NCBI GenBank assembly: GCA_938085425.1
Contig: CALKGQ010000028.1
Coordinates: 22,314 to 86,313 of the forward strand
From: an uncultured Flavobacteriales bacterium
GTDB lineage: Bacteria > Bacteroidota > Bacteroidia > Flavobacteriales_D > Sanyastnellaceae
Length of the DNA stretch: 64,000 bases
Reading direction: 5' to 3'
How positions within the stretch are numbered: the stretch's first letter is position 1; each line of letters starts with the position of its first letter. The position numbers and the translations under genes are program-made. Below, in pieces: positions 49,293 through 58,453 of this stretch. Below the pieces are notes generated by a model that saw nothing but the letters and a program-made list of their open reading frames with translations, was not told the origin of the DNA and did not search any database.

Positions 49293-52200
49293 TAGAATGT
49301 CACGTTGATGCCAAGGTTGTAAATGCGAGGAGAGGGATAGAATCCTCGGTCGATGCCAATTTCCAATGTTCCCCGCGTGCCGATTTCCGGGTCAAGTCCC
49401 GAGTACTTGGTGAACGTAAAGAGATTGTTGGCACTGGCGTAAATGCGGAACTTGGAAATGCCCACACGGTCCATAAGGGACCGTGGCAAGGTGTACCCCA
49501 CCATCAAAGACTTGACACGCAGGTACGATCCATCTTCTACAAAAAGATCGGACACCCGGTTGTTTTGATTCAAGTCAGAATGGGTCAAGCGGGGCATTTC
49601 ATTGGAAGTCCCTTCACCTGTCCACCGCGCCAGCGCGGAGGTCGGAAGGTTGGTGGTGTTCAAGTCGTAGCGGAACATCCCACGGTACAAGTCGTTGCCA
49701 TGGCTTCCTTGAAGGAACAAGTTGACGTCAAAGTTTTTCCAGTTCGCTCCAGCGGTGAAACCGTAGGTGAAGTCCGGGTGTGGGTTTCCAATGACCACCT
49801 TGTCTTCATTGTCAATGACATTGTCGCCATTTTGGTCGACAAAAATGACATCCCCAGCCACAGCATTCGCTTGTGCGGAGGCGGCAGCGGCAGCATCCGT
49901 TTGGAAAATCCCATCTGTTTCAAATCCATAAAAGGACGCGATGGGCAGACCAATGTCCGTCACGGCCACAAAATCACCTGCGCCAAACACATTCCCGGTG
50001 AAAATGGGTTGGTTCAAACTGTCCACGGGCGCACCCAAATCGGTGACTTGGTTTTGGTAAGCTGAGATGTTTCCATTGAAGTTGTACGTGAAGTCGCCTT
50101 CCCCTCCTTGGTACCCAATGGCCAATTCGGCCCCTCGGTTGCGCGCGGAGGCAACATTGGACGGTCCAGGCTCCAAGCCCGCGGTGCCGGGATTGGGAAC
50201 GTATGCAAGCATGTCGATGGTGTTCTTCTCGTACAAGTCAAAGATGACATTCCAACGGCCTTCCAAGAAGTCCGCATCCAATCCGACATTGACTTGCTCA
50301 CCGGTTTCCCATTTCAAGTCAGGGTTGGCAATGGCCACGGGGCCGGAGCCAATGGTTTGGGCTTGATCGGGGCCAAACGTGTAATTGATTCCATTGACAA
50401 TGAGCGGATTGTATGCATAATCCCCAATCTCAGCATTGCCATTTCGACCCCAACTTCCACGGACTTTGACAAAATCAATCCAGTCCTTTTCATCGAACCA
50501 TGGCCGTTCCGTCAAGTTCCATGCCACAGACAGGGAAGGGAAAAGGCCAAACCGGTTGTTCAATCCAAAGCGGGACGATCCGTCGTAACGCAAGGTGCCC
50601 ATCAAAGACCACTCATTTCCGATGTCGTAAGTGGTCCTCACAAACTGACCCACCCAAGCAGTTTCCGTGACGCCGTCGCTGGCACGTGGCACTTGAGGAC
50701 CCACATTGAGGCTGTTGCTCAAGTAAGCGAATTCTGGGTCGTTGGACACCAAGCTGTCACGCGAGGCGCTTACGCTTGTGTACAATTGCTCAAGGGCTGA
50801 ATACCCTGCGATGATTTGCAGCTTGTCTTCGTTTTTGAACTCCTTGTTGTACGTCAAGGTGTTCTCCCATTGCCAGGAGGACCACTTGTTCTCTGCCCGG
50901 ACCAAGGAATTGACCTCATTGAATTCCGTGGCAGGCCGGTTGGGGTCCCCTGGGAACAGAGCCAAATCGTAGGCTGGCCTGAAAATCGTTTGGGAACCCA
51001 AACTGAGATCCACATTCACAGAAGAACGAAACTTCAAATTGGGGAACACATCCACCTCTCCAAAGACATTCCCAACAAATCGGTTGGTCGTCCATGTGTC
51101 AAACGTCTGGGCCACTTGGTTCAGGGGGTTCACAATGTCGCTGTCGATGTAATCGGTGTACGCAAAAGTGCCGTCGTTACGTGTGACAGGCGTGACTGGG
51201 TCGATGTTCAGCGCCCTCACCACAGGCGTGACGAATTCGTTGTTCTCCGCCAAGGCGTTCCGTTCGATGTGGGTGAAGTTGACGTTTTGGCCCACGCGGA
51301 AGCGATCGCCTGCTTGTTGCTCCGAATTCACGCGGAAGGTCGTTCTCTCATAACGTCCTTTTTCCCCGCCAATGATGCCGTCCTGGCCAAAATGACTCAC
51401 GCCCATCGCCGTGCTCGACGTTGCGGTTCCATTCGTGTACAGCACACTGTGGTTGGTCATTGGGGCGCGCTGGAACAATTCCTTCTGCCAATCTGTGCCT
51501 TCCCCCAAAGAGGCGGGGTCTCTCAAACCAGATAGTGCAGGCAACCCTGCTGCCGCACGGCTCTCGTTCATCAACACCGCGTACTCCTCGGCGTTGAGCA
51601 GGGACATGAATTTCCAGGGCTCCTGTGTGCCCACATAGCTGTCGTAGGTGAGAGACGCTTTGCTGTTCCGAGACCCTTTCTTGGTGGTGATCAGCACCAC
51701 ACCATTTGACCCCCTCGCACCGTAAATCGCCGTGGAAGCTGCATCCTTCAAAATGCTGATGCTTTCAATGTCACCCGGGTTGAGGTAGTCGATGCCTCCT
51801 GAAGGAATGCCATCGACAATGAACAAAGGGTCCGAGTTGTTGATGGAGCCCAAACCCCGGATACGGATGGTCTGTGCGCTGCCCGGTTGGCCCGAATTCT
51901 GGGTCACCTGGACGCCGGCCGCGCGCCCCTGCAAGGCCTGCTCCGTTCGCAAAACGGGCACTGACGTGGCCGCCTTGATGTCCACTGTCGTGACCGCACC
52001 AGAAATCTTGCTGCGCTGTTGGTTGCCATAACCGATGACCACAGCCTCTTCAAGGCCGGCAACATCAGGGTCCAAAAGAACCTTGAGGTCTGTCACGGTG
52101 TTGTCCACCTTCAATTCCTTTCGCAAGTACCCGATGTAAGAGAACACAAGGGTTTGACCCGACTCGAGGGTCAAAGAAAATTCCCCGTCCAAGTCCGTCG

Positions 52201-52384
52201 AGGTTCCGGAATAGGATCCTTTTACAGTGACCGAGACACCTGGCAATGGCATGTCGCCCTCCATGACCATACCCGAGACCGAGATGGTGCTTTGCGCGGC
52301 CGAGCTTGTACTTTGTGACCAAGAACTGGTGGTTGCTCCAAAGAGCAACAACACGCTGGTCCAACCGATGAGTTGTCGAATCAT
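49292..52384 (-). CDS. susC: SusC/RagA-family TonB-linked receptor
   Basis: A 1030-residue outer-membrane receptor importing the oligosaccharide. Signal peptide, CarboxypepD_reg-like domain (VSGMVMEGDMPLPGVSVTVKG), SusC plug signatures (VVIGYGNQQRSKISGAV, LQGRAAGVQV, IRIRGLGSINNSDPLFIVDG, ILKDAASTAIYGARGSNGVVLITTK is split over this region) and a long barrel ending SPRIYNLGINVTF. The start MIRQLIGW overlaps the preceding stop as ATGA. Pairing with SusD, GH16 and GH3 points to laminarin-type glucan. Confidence 0.96.
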   Translation of the reverse strand: MIRQLIGWTSVLLLFGATTSSWSQSTSSAAQSTISVSGMVMEGDMPLPGVSVTVKGSYSGTSTDLDGEFSLTLESGQTLVFSYIGYLRKELKVDNTVTDLKVLLDPDVAGLEEAVVIGYGNQQRSKISGAVTTVDIKAATSVPVLRTEQALQGRAAGVQVTQNSGQPGSAQTIRIRGLGSINNSDPLFIVDGIPSGGIDYLNPGDIESISILKDAASTAIYGARGSNGVVLITTKKGSRNSKASLTYDSYVGTQEPWKFMSLLNAEEYAVLMNESRAAAGLPALSGLRDPASLGEGTDWQKELFQRAPMTNHSVLYTNGTATSSTAMGVSHFGQDGIIGGEKGRYERTTFRVNSEQQAGDRFRVGQNVNFTHIERNALAENNEFVTPVVRALNIDPVTPVTRNDGTFAYTDYIDSDIVNPLNQVAQTFDTWTTNRFVGNVFGEVDVFPNLKFRSSVNVDLSLGSQTIFRPAYDLALFPGDPNRPATEFNEVNSLVRAENKWSSWQWENTLTYNKEFKNEDKLQIIAGYSALEQLYTSVSASRDSLVSNDPEFAYLSNSLNVGPQVPRASDGVTETAWVGQFVRTTYDIGNEWSLMGTLRYDGSSRFGLNNRFGLFPSLSVAWNLTERPWFDEKDWIDFVKVRGSWGRNGNAEIGDYAYNPLIVNGINYTFGPDQAQTIGSGPVAIANPDLKWETGEQVNVGLDADFLEGRWNVIFDLYEKNTIDMLAYVPNPGTAGLEPGPSNVASARNRGAELAIGYQGGEGDFTYNFNGNISAYQNQVTDLGAPVDSLNQPIFTGNVFGAGDFVAVTDIGLPIASFYGFETDGIFQTDAAAAASAQANAVAGDVIFVDQNGDNVIDNEDKVVIGNPHPDFTYGFTAGANWKNFDVNLFLQGSHGNDLYRGMFRYDLNTTNLPTSALARWTGEGTSNEMPRLTHSDLNQNNRVSDLFVEDGSYLRVKSLMVGYTLPRSLMDRVGISKFRIYASANNLFTFTKYSGLDPEIGTRGTLEIGIDRGFYPSPRIYNLGINVTF

Positions 52385-53931
52385 TTTACAAAGTTCCAAG
52401 AAGCACGTGCTTCCTCAGTGGTCAATTGGATGGTGTACAATCCTGCTGCGAGGCCTGATGTGTCCAGCGTAATGTTCAGTTGGCTTGGTGACATGACCTC
52501 CGTGCTCCATGGACGCCCCTGGGCATCGAACAACGTCACATACGCCACCCCACGCAAAGGTGCGCCGAGGCGAAGTGTCAATTCATCCTTCACAGGCACC
52601 GGGAACAGGGAAGCCTCAAGTCCCAACACCTCCTCTGTGCCATCGACAGTCATGGTCAAATCGGCCTGTGCCGTGCAGCCATTGGCGTCGGTTACGAATG
52701 CTGTGTAAAGTCCCGCATCAAGGGAGTCGGGATTGACTTCGACGCCACCTAGGTTGGTCCAAGACAGAACGTAGTCCGGTGTCCCCCCTTCGACCGTTGC
52801 AGAAGCTTGGCCATCTCCCTCTCCTGAGTCGAAAGCCTCGATGGTCAGCTCAATCACAAGCTCGTCAGGTTCACCAACGGTGAAAGCCGTCTCGCTGGAG
52901 CAACCAAGAGTGTCCGTCGCCATAAAAATATAGTCGCCTGCGGGCAACGTTTCTCCCGCACCAAGAACCTCGACGGTGATCACCCCGTCGTCCAGCAGGA
53001 GCATGGTCGCTGAATCCAAGGACAGCACGCCTTCTCCGCCAAAGCACAAAGCATCTTCCACAGTCAACTCAACAACAGGGCCGTTCCCATAAATGCAACT
53101 TTCATCGTCCTCCGTGGCATCCGCATCGTAATTGCAGGCTTCAGTGTCGGTGCACCCCAAAACAGGTGCTGCATTGCACTCCTGGCAGCTGCTCCAGCAC
53201 ACCACATCTTGCACAACGGCGTCGCCTTCCAACACGACAAAACGGTTGACGAAGCAGCATCCGTTGGGCGCGCCTTCGTCATACGTCGTGAGTGCACAGC
53301 TTGCCTCCGCCTCGAGGTCTTCTTGATCTTCCCAAGCGCCGATGGCAAATTTGTACTCCAAGGTGTCGCCCGTCAATGGGATGGTCAATTCGTACACCAT
53401 GTCCCCATCGTCGTCTGCCATGGGCGCGCAATCGCCGCACCACCCATTGAATTCACCATTCAAGGTCACAGACCCAAAGGCCCCTTCGTACTCGGCCATG
53501 TCCACTTGGAAGGTGACGTTGGTGGGTGGCAAATCGTTGCAGGTTCCATCGCAGGTCCCATAGTAATCGTTGGTGGTGCTGCCCGCCTCAGTCGTGCGGT
53601 TGGCATACCCATTGAAATCAGTGATCGGTGCGCAATCGGCGCCGTCCACCATGTCGTTGACCAAATTCTCTTGTTCCTCAAAACCGTTGATGGCGTACTT
53701 GTACTCCACAGTTCCTTCCAGTTCCTCCACTGTCACACTGTACACCCCATCCCCATCAGGGTCTGTCATGGTGTTGTAGACGTCGTTGGCGCACCAACCG
53801 CACCAAGGGCCAGTGACAAACAGGTTGTCAAAACCAGAAGGGAGGCAAGACACATCCACATTGAAGGTGGTTTGGGCCAAGGCACCAAAGGCACAGCCGA
53901 GGGCGAGGGCGAGGGAAAAGAGATTTTTCAT
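52381..53931 (-). CDS. Secreted multi-domain binding protein with SprB-like repeat and T9SS tail
   Basis: A 516-residue secreted protein. After the signal peptide (FSLALALGCAFGALAQ) come two related beta-sandwich domains, residues about 20-130 and 140-235, each with NGW- or PWCGWC-type words, DPDGDGVYSVTV or DDDGDMVYELTI, and EYKYAINGF/EYKFAIGAW, resembling starch/glycogen-binding (CBM20/48-like) folds. Then CTDTEACNY, SprB-like repeats (LSWTNLGG, LDAGLYTAFVTDANGC), and a type-A T9SS domain (LFPVPVKDELTLRL). It lies between GH3 and susC and is likely a surface glucan-binding protein. Family of the sandwiches is my inference. Confidence 0.8.
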   Translation of the reverse strand: MKNLFSLALALGCAFGALAQTTFNVDVSCLPSGFDNLFVTGPWCGWCANDVYNTMTDPDGDGVYSVTVEELEGTVEYKYAINGFEEQENLVNDMVDGADCAPITDFNGYANRTTEAGSTTNDYYGTCDGTCNDLPPTNVTFQVDMAEYEGAFGSVTLNGEFNGWCGDCAPMADDDGDMVYELTIPLTGDTLEYKFAIGAWEDQEDLEAEASCALTTYDEGAPNGCCFVNRFVVLEGDAVVQDVVCWSSCQECNAAPVLGCTDTEACNYDADATEDDESCIYGNGPVVELTVEDALCFGGEGVLSLDSATMLLLDDGVITVEVLGAGETLPAGDYIFMATDTLGCSSETAFTVGEPDELVIELTIEAFDSGEGDGQASATVEGGTPDYVLSWTNLGGVEVNPDSLDAGLYTAFVTDANGCTAQADLTMTVDGTEEVLGLEASLFPVPVKDELTLRLGAPLRGVAYVTLFDAQGRPWSTEVMSPSQLNITLDTSGLAAGLYTIQLTTEEARASWNFVK

Positions 53932-53942
53932 GAGATAAGGTG

Positions 53943-56282
53943 TTATTTGTTCAATTCAATGTCGACGACTTGGTCTTGCACACGCAGACCAAAAACGCCT
54001 GGTTCGATGACATAGCTCAGGCCATGTCCGATGAAGCCAAGTTCGGATGTAGAAACGCTGAGGCGCACCTTGAGGGTTGCACCGGCATCCACAAGGACCC
54101 TTTTGTAGGCCTTGAGTTTGTCCACACTTGGGGTGATGGAAGCCACGCGGTCTTGGGCAAAGACCATGACCACCTCAGAGGAGGGGCGGTTGCCAGTGTT
54201 GACCAAAGTCACTTCCAATTCAATGTCGTCGCCGATGTGGATGCCCTCTTCGCCAATGACTTCAATGCCCGACGTTTCCACAGAGCTGTAGGACAAACCA
54301 TGGCCAAAGAGGTACTGGGGCTGGAAAGCGTTCATGCTAAAATCAGAGTGCACATTTTCAGTATGCTTTCTGTCATAGGTCACGTGGCTCGATGCGTCGC
54401 GGGGCCATGTGAAAGGCAACTTGCCGGAGGGGTTGTGCGCCCCGCTCAACACCTGGGCAATGGCCGGCCCTCCATAGTCTCCGGGCAAGTAGGCCATCAC
54501 TGCAGCATCCAACAAAGGCTCCACCTGGGAGAACGTCCTTGGTCGTCCCTCCACAAACACAGCGACCACAGGAATCCCAGTGGCGGCAACTGCGCGCACC
54601 AAATCAAGTTGGTTGTCGGGCAGTCTCAAATCACCGATGTTGCCAACCACTTCAGTGTACGGCATTTCACCCAGACACAACACAGCCGCTTGAGGCTGGC
54701 TTCGCTTCAATTCGCGCACCACCCGAGCGATGTCTTTGGCAGAGAAATCCATGCTGGACAATCCTTCAAACGCTACAAGCTCTGCTCCCCATTCCTCGCG
54801 CATGGCCTCCAACGCGGTCAAACGACCGGGGGTGTTGTAGGCTTCGTCTCTTCCCTGCCAGGTCCCTGACCATCCACCATTCAATGCATTGAGGGAATGG
54901 GCCGTTGGTCCTGAAACAAAGATGGATTTCTTCAAGTCCAATGGCAAAACGGCTTGGGTCAACCCATTCGCCTGCTCTTGGCCATTTTTCAAAACAGTGA
55001 TGCATTCCAGCGCTGCCTGCTCCGCAGGACCTTCGAGGTCCTTGCGCTCTTTTTCCGTCAACAACTCCGGCAAATCTGCTCCATTTTCCTCCAACAATCC
55101 CAAACGCTCTTTCATGGTCAGGATGCGACGCACACTCAGGTCGATGCGTGCCTCTGAAAGGGACCCTTCCTCGACGAGTTCCTTGAGCAAAACTGGAAAT
55201 TCCAAGTCCTGCGGAACCATGCTCATGTCAATGCCAGCGTCGATGGCCATGAGGATGGCCTCCTTGTAGGTCGCAGCCACTTTGTGACGGGAGACCAGGT
55301 ATTTGATGTCTTCCCAATCCGTGACCGCCACTCCCTCAAAACCAAGTTCTCCGCGCAGGATGTCTGTCAGGACGAAGCGGTTGACGTGCGTGGGGATGCC
55401 GTTCATCTCGCCGCTGTTGACCATGACGCTCATCGCGCCGGCCTCCACTGCCTGGGCGAAAGGAGGCAAGAAAATCTCCCGAAGCTGGCGCTCAGGGATG
55501 TAAGCTGGGGTCCGGTCTTTTCCGCTCCAAGGTGTGCTGTACCCCATGTAATGCTTGAGGGTGGCGCCTACGACGGACTCTCCTTCTTGGAACCCACGAA
55601 CCATGGATTCTCCCATGTCGCCCACCAATTTCACATCCTCTCCAAAGGTTTCCCAAAACCTTGGCCATCTTGGATCGCGGCCCACATCGAGGACAGGGGC
55701 AAAGTTCCATGGGATGCCGCAAGCTGAAATCTCACGGGCAGTGGCTTCCGACATGGCCCTCACCAAGGCGGTGTCCCATGTGGCTGCCAAGGCAATTTGC
55801 TGGGGTCCAAGTGCAGCGCCGTAGGTGTAGGTGGCTCCATGAATGGCGTCCACCCCATACAATGTGGGGATGCCCTTGCCAGCGATGCTGGCTTCATGGA
55901 TGTTCGCAACCAACTCCCTCCATTGCTCTGGCGGGTAACTGTGTCCTCCAGAATTCAACACGCTGCCCACCTTGCCCTCCGAGAAGGCCAATGCAAGCTT
56001 GGAGGTGTCGACACGGTGTGGCTCGTCCAAATTGTAGGGTGCCCCAATGCAGAGCATGTCCAAGGTCAACTGGGTCATTTCCCCCACCTTGTCCCCAAGG
56101 GTCATTTGGTTCAGCAACTCCTCCACTTGGGAGGATCCGCGAAAGGCCAAAACTTCTGCTTCTGACAAGCCCGTGCCTTTGGAGTCCATGTGACACGACA
56201 CCCCCAAGGCTGAGATCATAGCCAAGCAGACAATGCCACGAAATGAAGTCAAACGGAGAACAGCCGGGGCGAAAAAATGCAT
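53943..56282 (-). CDS. GH3 beta-glucosidase, lipoprotein-like signal
   Basis: A 779-residue exo-beta-glucosidase releasing glucose from gluco-oligosaccharides. The start MHFFAPAVL gives a hydrophobic signal ending LGVSC (Cys30), a weak lipobox since -3 is Gly. GH3 N-domain: YGVDAIHGATYTYGA, FAPVLDVGRDPRWPRFWETFGED, GATLKHYMGYS, nucleophile Asp in VAVTDWEDI; C-domain ECITVLKNG, LFGHGLSYSS; FnIII-like end (VTLVNTGNRPSSEVVMVF). First gene of the glucan operon. No convincing promoter box in the 175-bp upstream spacer 56283-56457, which holds nothing else recognised. Confidence 0.94.
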   Translation of the reverse strand: MHFFAPAVLRLTSFRGIVCLAMISALGVSCHMDSKGTGLSEAEVLAFRGSSQVEELLNQMTLGDKVGEMTQLTLDMLCIGAPYNLDEPHRVDTSKLALAFSEGKVGSVLNSGGHSYPPEQWRELVANIHEASIAGKGIPTLYGVDAIHGATYTYGAALGPQQIALAATWDTALVRAMSEATAREISACGIPWNFAPVLDVGRDPRWPRFWETFGEDVKLVGDMGESMVRGFQEGESVVGATLKHYMGYSTPWSGKDRTPAYIPERQLREIFLPPFAQAVEAGAMSVMVNSGEMNGIPTHVNRFVLTDILRGELGFEGVAVTDWEDIKYLVSRHKVAATYKEAILMAIDAGIDMSMVPQDLEFPVLLKELVEEGSLSEARIDLSVRRILTMKERLGLLEENGADLPELLTEKERKDLEGPAEQAALECITVLKNGQEQANGLTQAVLPLDLKKSIFVSGPTAHSLNALNGGWSGTWQGRDEAYNTPGRLTALEAMREEWGAELVAFEGLSSMDFSAKDIARVVRELKRSQPQAAVLCLGEMPYTEVVGNIGDLRLPDNQLDLVRAVAATGIPVVAVFVEGRPRTFSQVEPLLDAAVMAYLPGDYGGPAIAQVLSGAHNPSGKLPFTWPRDASSHVTYDRKHTENVHSDFSMNAFQPQYLFGHGLSYSSVETSGIEVIGEEGIHIGDDIELEVTLVNTGNRPSSEVVMVFAQDRVASITPSVDKLKAYKRVLVDAGATLKVRLSVSTSELGFIGHGLSYVIEPGVFGLRVQDQVVDIELNK

Positions 56283-56457
56283 GGTCGGAACAGAGTATGG
56301 AGTGATGAGTGCGGGCTCAAGGCCTTTCTCCATTAGGTTTCTAGGCAGGAATCATTGTCCAAAAAACCCTTGAATCACAAGGTGGCACGAATCTAATGAT
56401 TTCCTTGAACAAATCGTTCTTGCTGAAGTACAAAATGGTGTCCACTGAACATGAAGT

Positions 56458-57315
56458 TCATTTTCGGGCCCACCAATTCATGGCTTGCTCCACTCCTAGA
56501 CGATAATCCGACATGACATCCACCCCCCTCACGGAGAGGCTGTCAGACTTTAGTGGGAATGGAGGAGCGATTTCTTCCCACTGCCTGCCTTCTCCGTCCC
56601 CACCCATCCTCAACCGATCGACGACCGCGTTGTATCGTTCGTGGCCCTTTTCGAACAATTCCAGGACATGGGGCTCCTCATTCCAGTACCAATAAGATGC
56701 CAAGTAGTCCACGGTGCTTTGCGCAATGTGATCGCCCACAGGTCGGGTCCGGACGACAAGGATGCGTCGCCCGCCAAGATCAAGGGCACGTTGAAGAGGC
56801 AAAGCATCCGAATACCCACCGTCGAACACCCAAGTCTGGTCCCACTTCAAGCGACCACGTGTGAGCATGGGAAGGGCCGACGAGGCCATCAAGGCATCCA
56901 TCCACGCATCTCCACGGGGCTGAACATACATGGGGCTTCCATCTTGGGCCCTTGTCAAAACCACCTCCGCACGTGTTGATTCTTGGATTTGATCCAAGGC
57001 TTGCAAATCCAAAGGTGCGTGCTTGAGCACATGCGCCTTGAGATGGGCCAAATTCATCAATCCCTCTTCACTCCAAGCCGAGCTGAACCGGATGAACTGT
57101 CCATCGTCCACCAAATCCCTGGCAATGCGCACAAAGTGCTTGTATTGGCCCGACAAGTAGGAAGCCATGACCATGGACCCCGCACTGGCCCCAATGACCC
57201 TTTCAAAAGACATGGGCCCCAACAACATCAGTGCATCCATCACACCCGCACTGAAAGCGCACCGCAAACTCCCGCCTTCCAAAATCAATGTGTCGTATTC
57301 AGTAAGGTCTGGCAT
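56458..57315 (-). CDS. Patatin-like phospholipase
   Basis: A 285-residue cytoplasmic patatin-fold acyl hydrolase. The oxyanion strand EGGSLRCAFSAG, the nucleophile GASAGS (S44 in GxSxG) and the dyad aspartate FDGGYSDALP are all present; the end resembles RssA/YjjU-type proteins. It would cleave lipid acyl esters. Start MPDLTEYDTLI is backed by a TACCTTAT box 5 bases upstream; the longer frame to 57531 lies in the PagL gene. Neighbour to a PagL-like lipid A deacylase, but separated from it by 43 bp. Confidence 0.9.
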   Translation of the reverse strand: MPDLTEYDTLILEGGSLRCAFSAGVMDALMLLGPMSFERVIGASAGSMVMASYLSGQYKHFVRIARDLVDDGQFIRFSSAWSEEGLMNLAHLKAHVLKHAPLDLQALDQIQESTRAEVVLTRAQDGSPMYVQPRGDAWMDALMASSALPMLTRGRLKWDQTWVFDGGYSDALPLQRALDLGGRRILVVRTRPVGDHIAQSTVDYLASYWYWNEEPHVLELFEKGHERYNAVVDRLRMGGDGEGRQWEEIAPPFPLKSDSLSVRGVDVMSDYRLGVEQAMNWWARK

Positions 57316-57320
57316 CCCTG

Positions 57321-57328
57321 ATAAGGTA
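57321..57328 (-). promoter_or_regulatory. -7 promoter box, patatin gene
   Basis: Minus-strand TACCTTAT, 5 bases (CAGGG) before the ATG at 57315. Confidence 0.4.
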
Positions 57329-57358
57329 CGCCAAATGCAGTACTTCGAGCGAATCAGT

Positions 57359-58453
57359 CTACAAGTCCCATTTGGGACAAGACAGGCACTCTTTCTCTGA
57401 ACGGCCCCAGCGCAAAGCAATGCCCCCACTGAGGAAATCTGCGCGCCAATCGGAAAAACGAAGGGCCACAAAAACATCGAGGTTGGGGTGCACCGACATG
57501 AACAACTGCGCCTTGTTGTAGCCCTTGCCAAACCCCGGGGTGGGGTTCACGAGCACGCCGCCTTTGAGCAAGTCAAGCCGCGCACGCCCAAACATCCAGG
57601 ACCATCCAGCGCTGAGCCCAGGCTGCAAGCGGTCCATGGGTTGCGAAGCCAAGGTGTCCGAGGGCGCGTCTGTGTTGGGGTCTGCCGTGAGCGCCATGTG
57701 ATGCGACACCGCAGCCTGCGCTGTCAAAGCGTAACGGGGGGTCCACACAAAAGACGTTTGAGCGAACAACTCCTGAACGCCGTAAACATGTCCCCCAAAA
57801 CCACCGTGGTCCCGCGCCCCGATGGCCAATCCCACAGCCGAGCGCCAAGCCCCCATGGTGGCACCATCCACGTCCACCCTCCGACGAGGGGTTTCGCCGA
57901 GGCGCACGGTCAGCCGCGCATGTGGGGTGTTGATTCCCTTGTTTGGGCGCCTCACCCCCCCATTGCTTGTGTGCAACATCCCCAAACTCAATCCCACGGG
58001 ACTGTCATTGGCAAGGGTCACCCCCAGCCTGACCAGGCCGTTCAAGTGCGATCCCGCCGCATCCAAGTCTGGCGCTGTTTCAGCGTCAAAGATGTTGGGA
58101 TTGTAGGCCAAACCGCCTGAAAAGGTCCACCCGACCAAGGCCGATTGGCCCGTGCGTAAAGTCCACCCAACCTGGGGTTGCCAGCCATAAGCACTCGCCC
58201 CAATGCGGTGCATCCCAATGAAACCTCCATGCTCAATGCCTCTGAAAAATGCCGCCCACCCATTGGTGGCCCGGGTCATCCAAGCCACTTGTCCCCCAAG
58301 GGCCACACCGTCCACTTGGTTCCTAGATTCTCCTTCTGCCAACCAAATGCCAGTGGTGGTGCTGACCTCCGTCGGCCACCATTGCATCTGGCCAGTCGCT
58401 GTTTGCAGCCCACCCAACAACAACATCGACAAGCATGCCATCCATTCCTTCAT
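57359..58453 (-). CDS. PagL-like acyloxyacyl hydrolase (lipid A 3-O-deacylase family)
   Basis: A 364-residue outer-membrane beta-barrel protein. Signal peptide KEWMACLSMLLLGGLQTATG, then alternating amphipathic strands and the catalytic HTSNGG (H161, S163), the PagL-type His-x-Ser-Asn motif, followed by RRPNKGIN. PagL removes an acyl chain from lipid A. This protein is longer than proteobacterial PagL, as in other Bacteroidota. The start (MKEWMACL) overlaps the cysQ stop as ATGA. Ends WDL. Confidence 0.82.
   Translation of the reverse strand: MKEWMACLSMLLLGGLQTATGQMQWWPTEVSTTTGIWLAEGESRNQVDGVALGGQVAWMTRATNGWAAFFRGIEHGGFIGMHRIGASAYGWQPQVGWTLRTGQSALVGWTFSGGLAYNPNIFDAETAPDLDAAGSHLNGLVRLGVTLANDSPVGLSLGMLHTSNGGVRRPNKGINTPHARLTVRLGETPRRRVDVDGATMGAWRSAVGLAIGARDHGGFGGHVYGVQELFAQTSFVWTPRYALTAQAAVSHHMALTADPNTDAPSDTLASQPMDRLQPGLSAGWSWMFGRARLDLLKGGVLVNPTPGFGKGYNKAQLFMSVHPNLDVFVALRFSDWRADFLSGGIALRWGRSEKECLSCPKWDL

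Noticed and set aside
53932..53942. CACCTTAT box 3 bases before the binding-protein gene start
   Set aside because: First base differs from TACCTTAT and the gene lies 11 bp after GH3 in an operon; noted only as a possible internal promoter.
56446..56460. Palindrome TGAAC-N5-GTTCA near the patatin stop
   Set aside because: Short, single copy and overlapping a coding end; no T-tract; likely chance.
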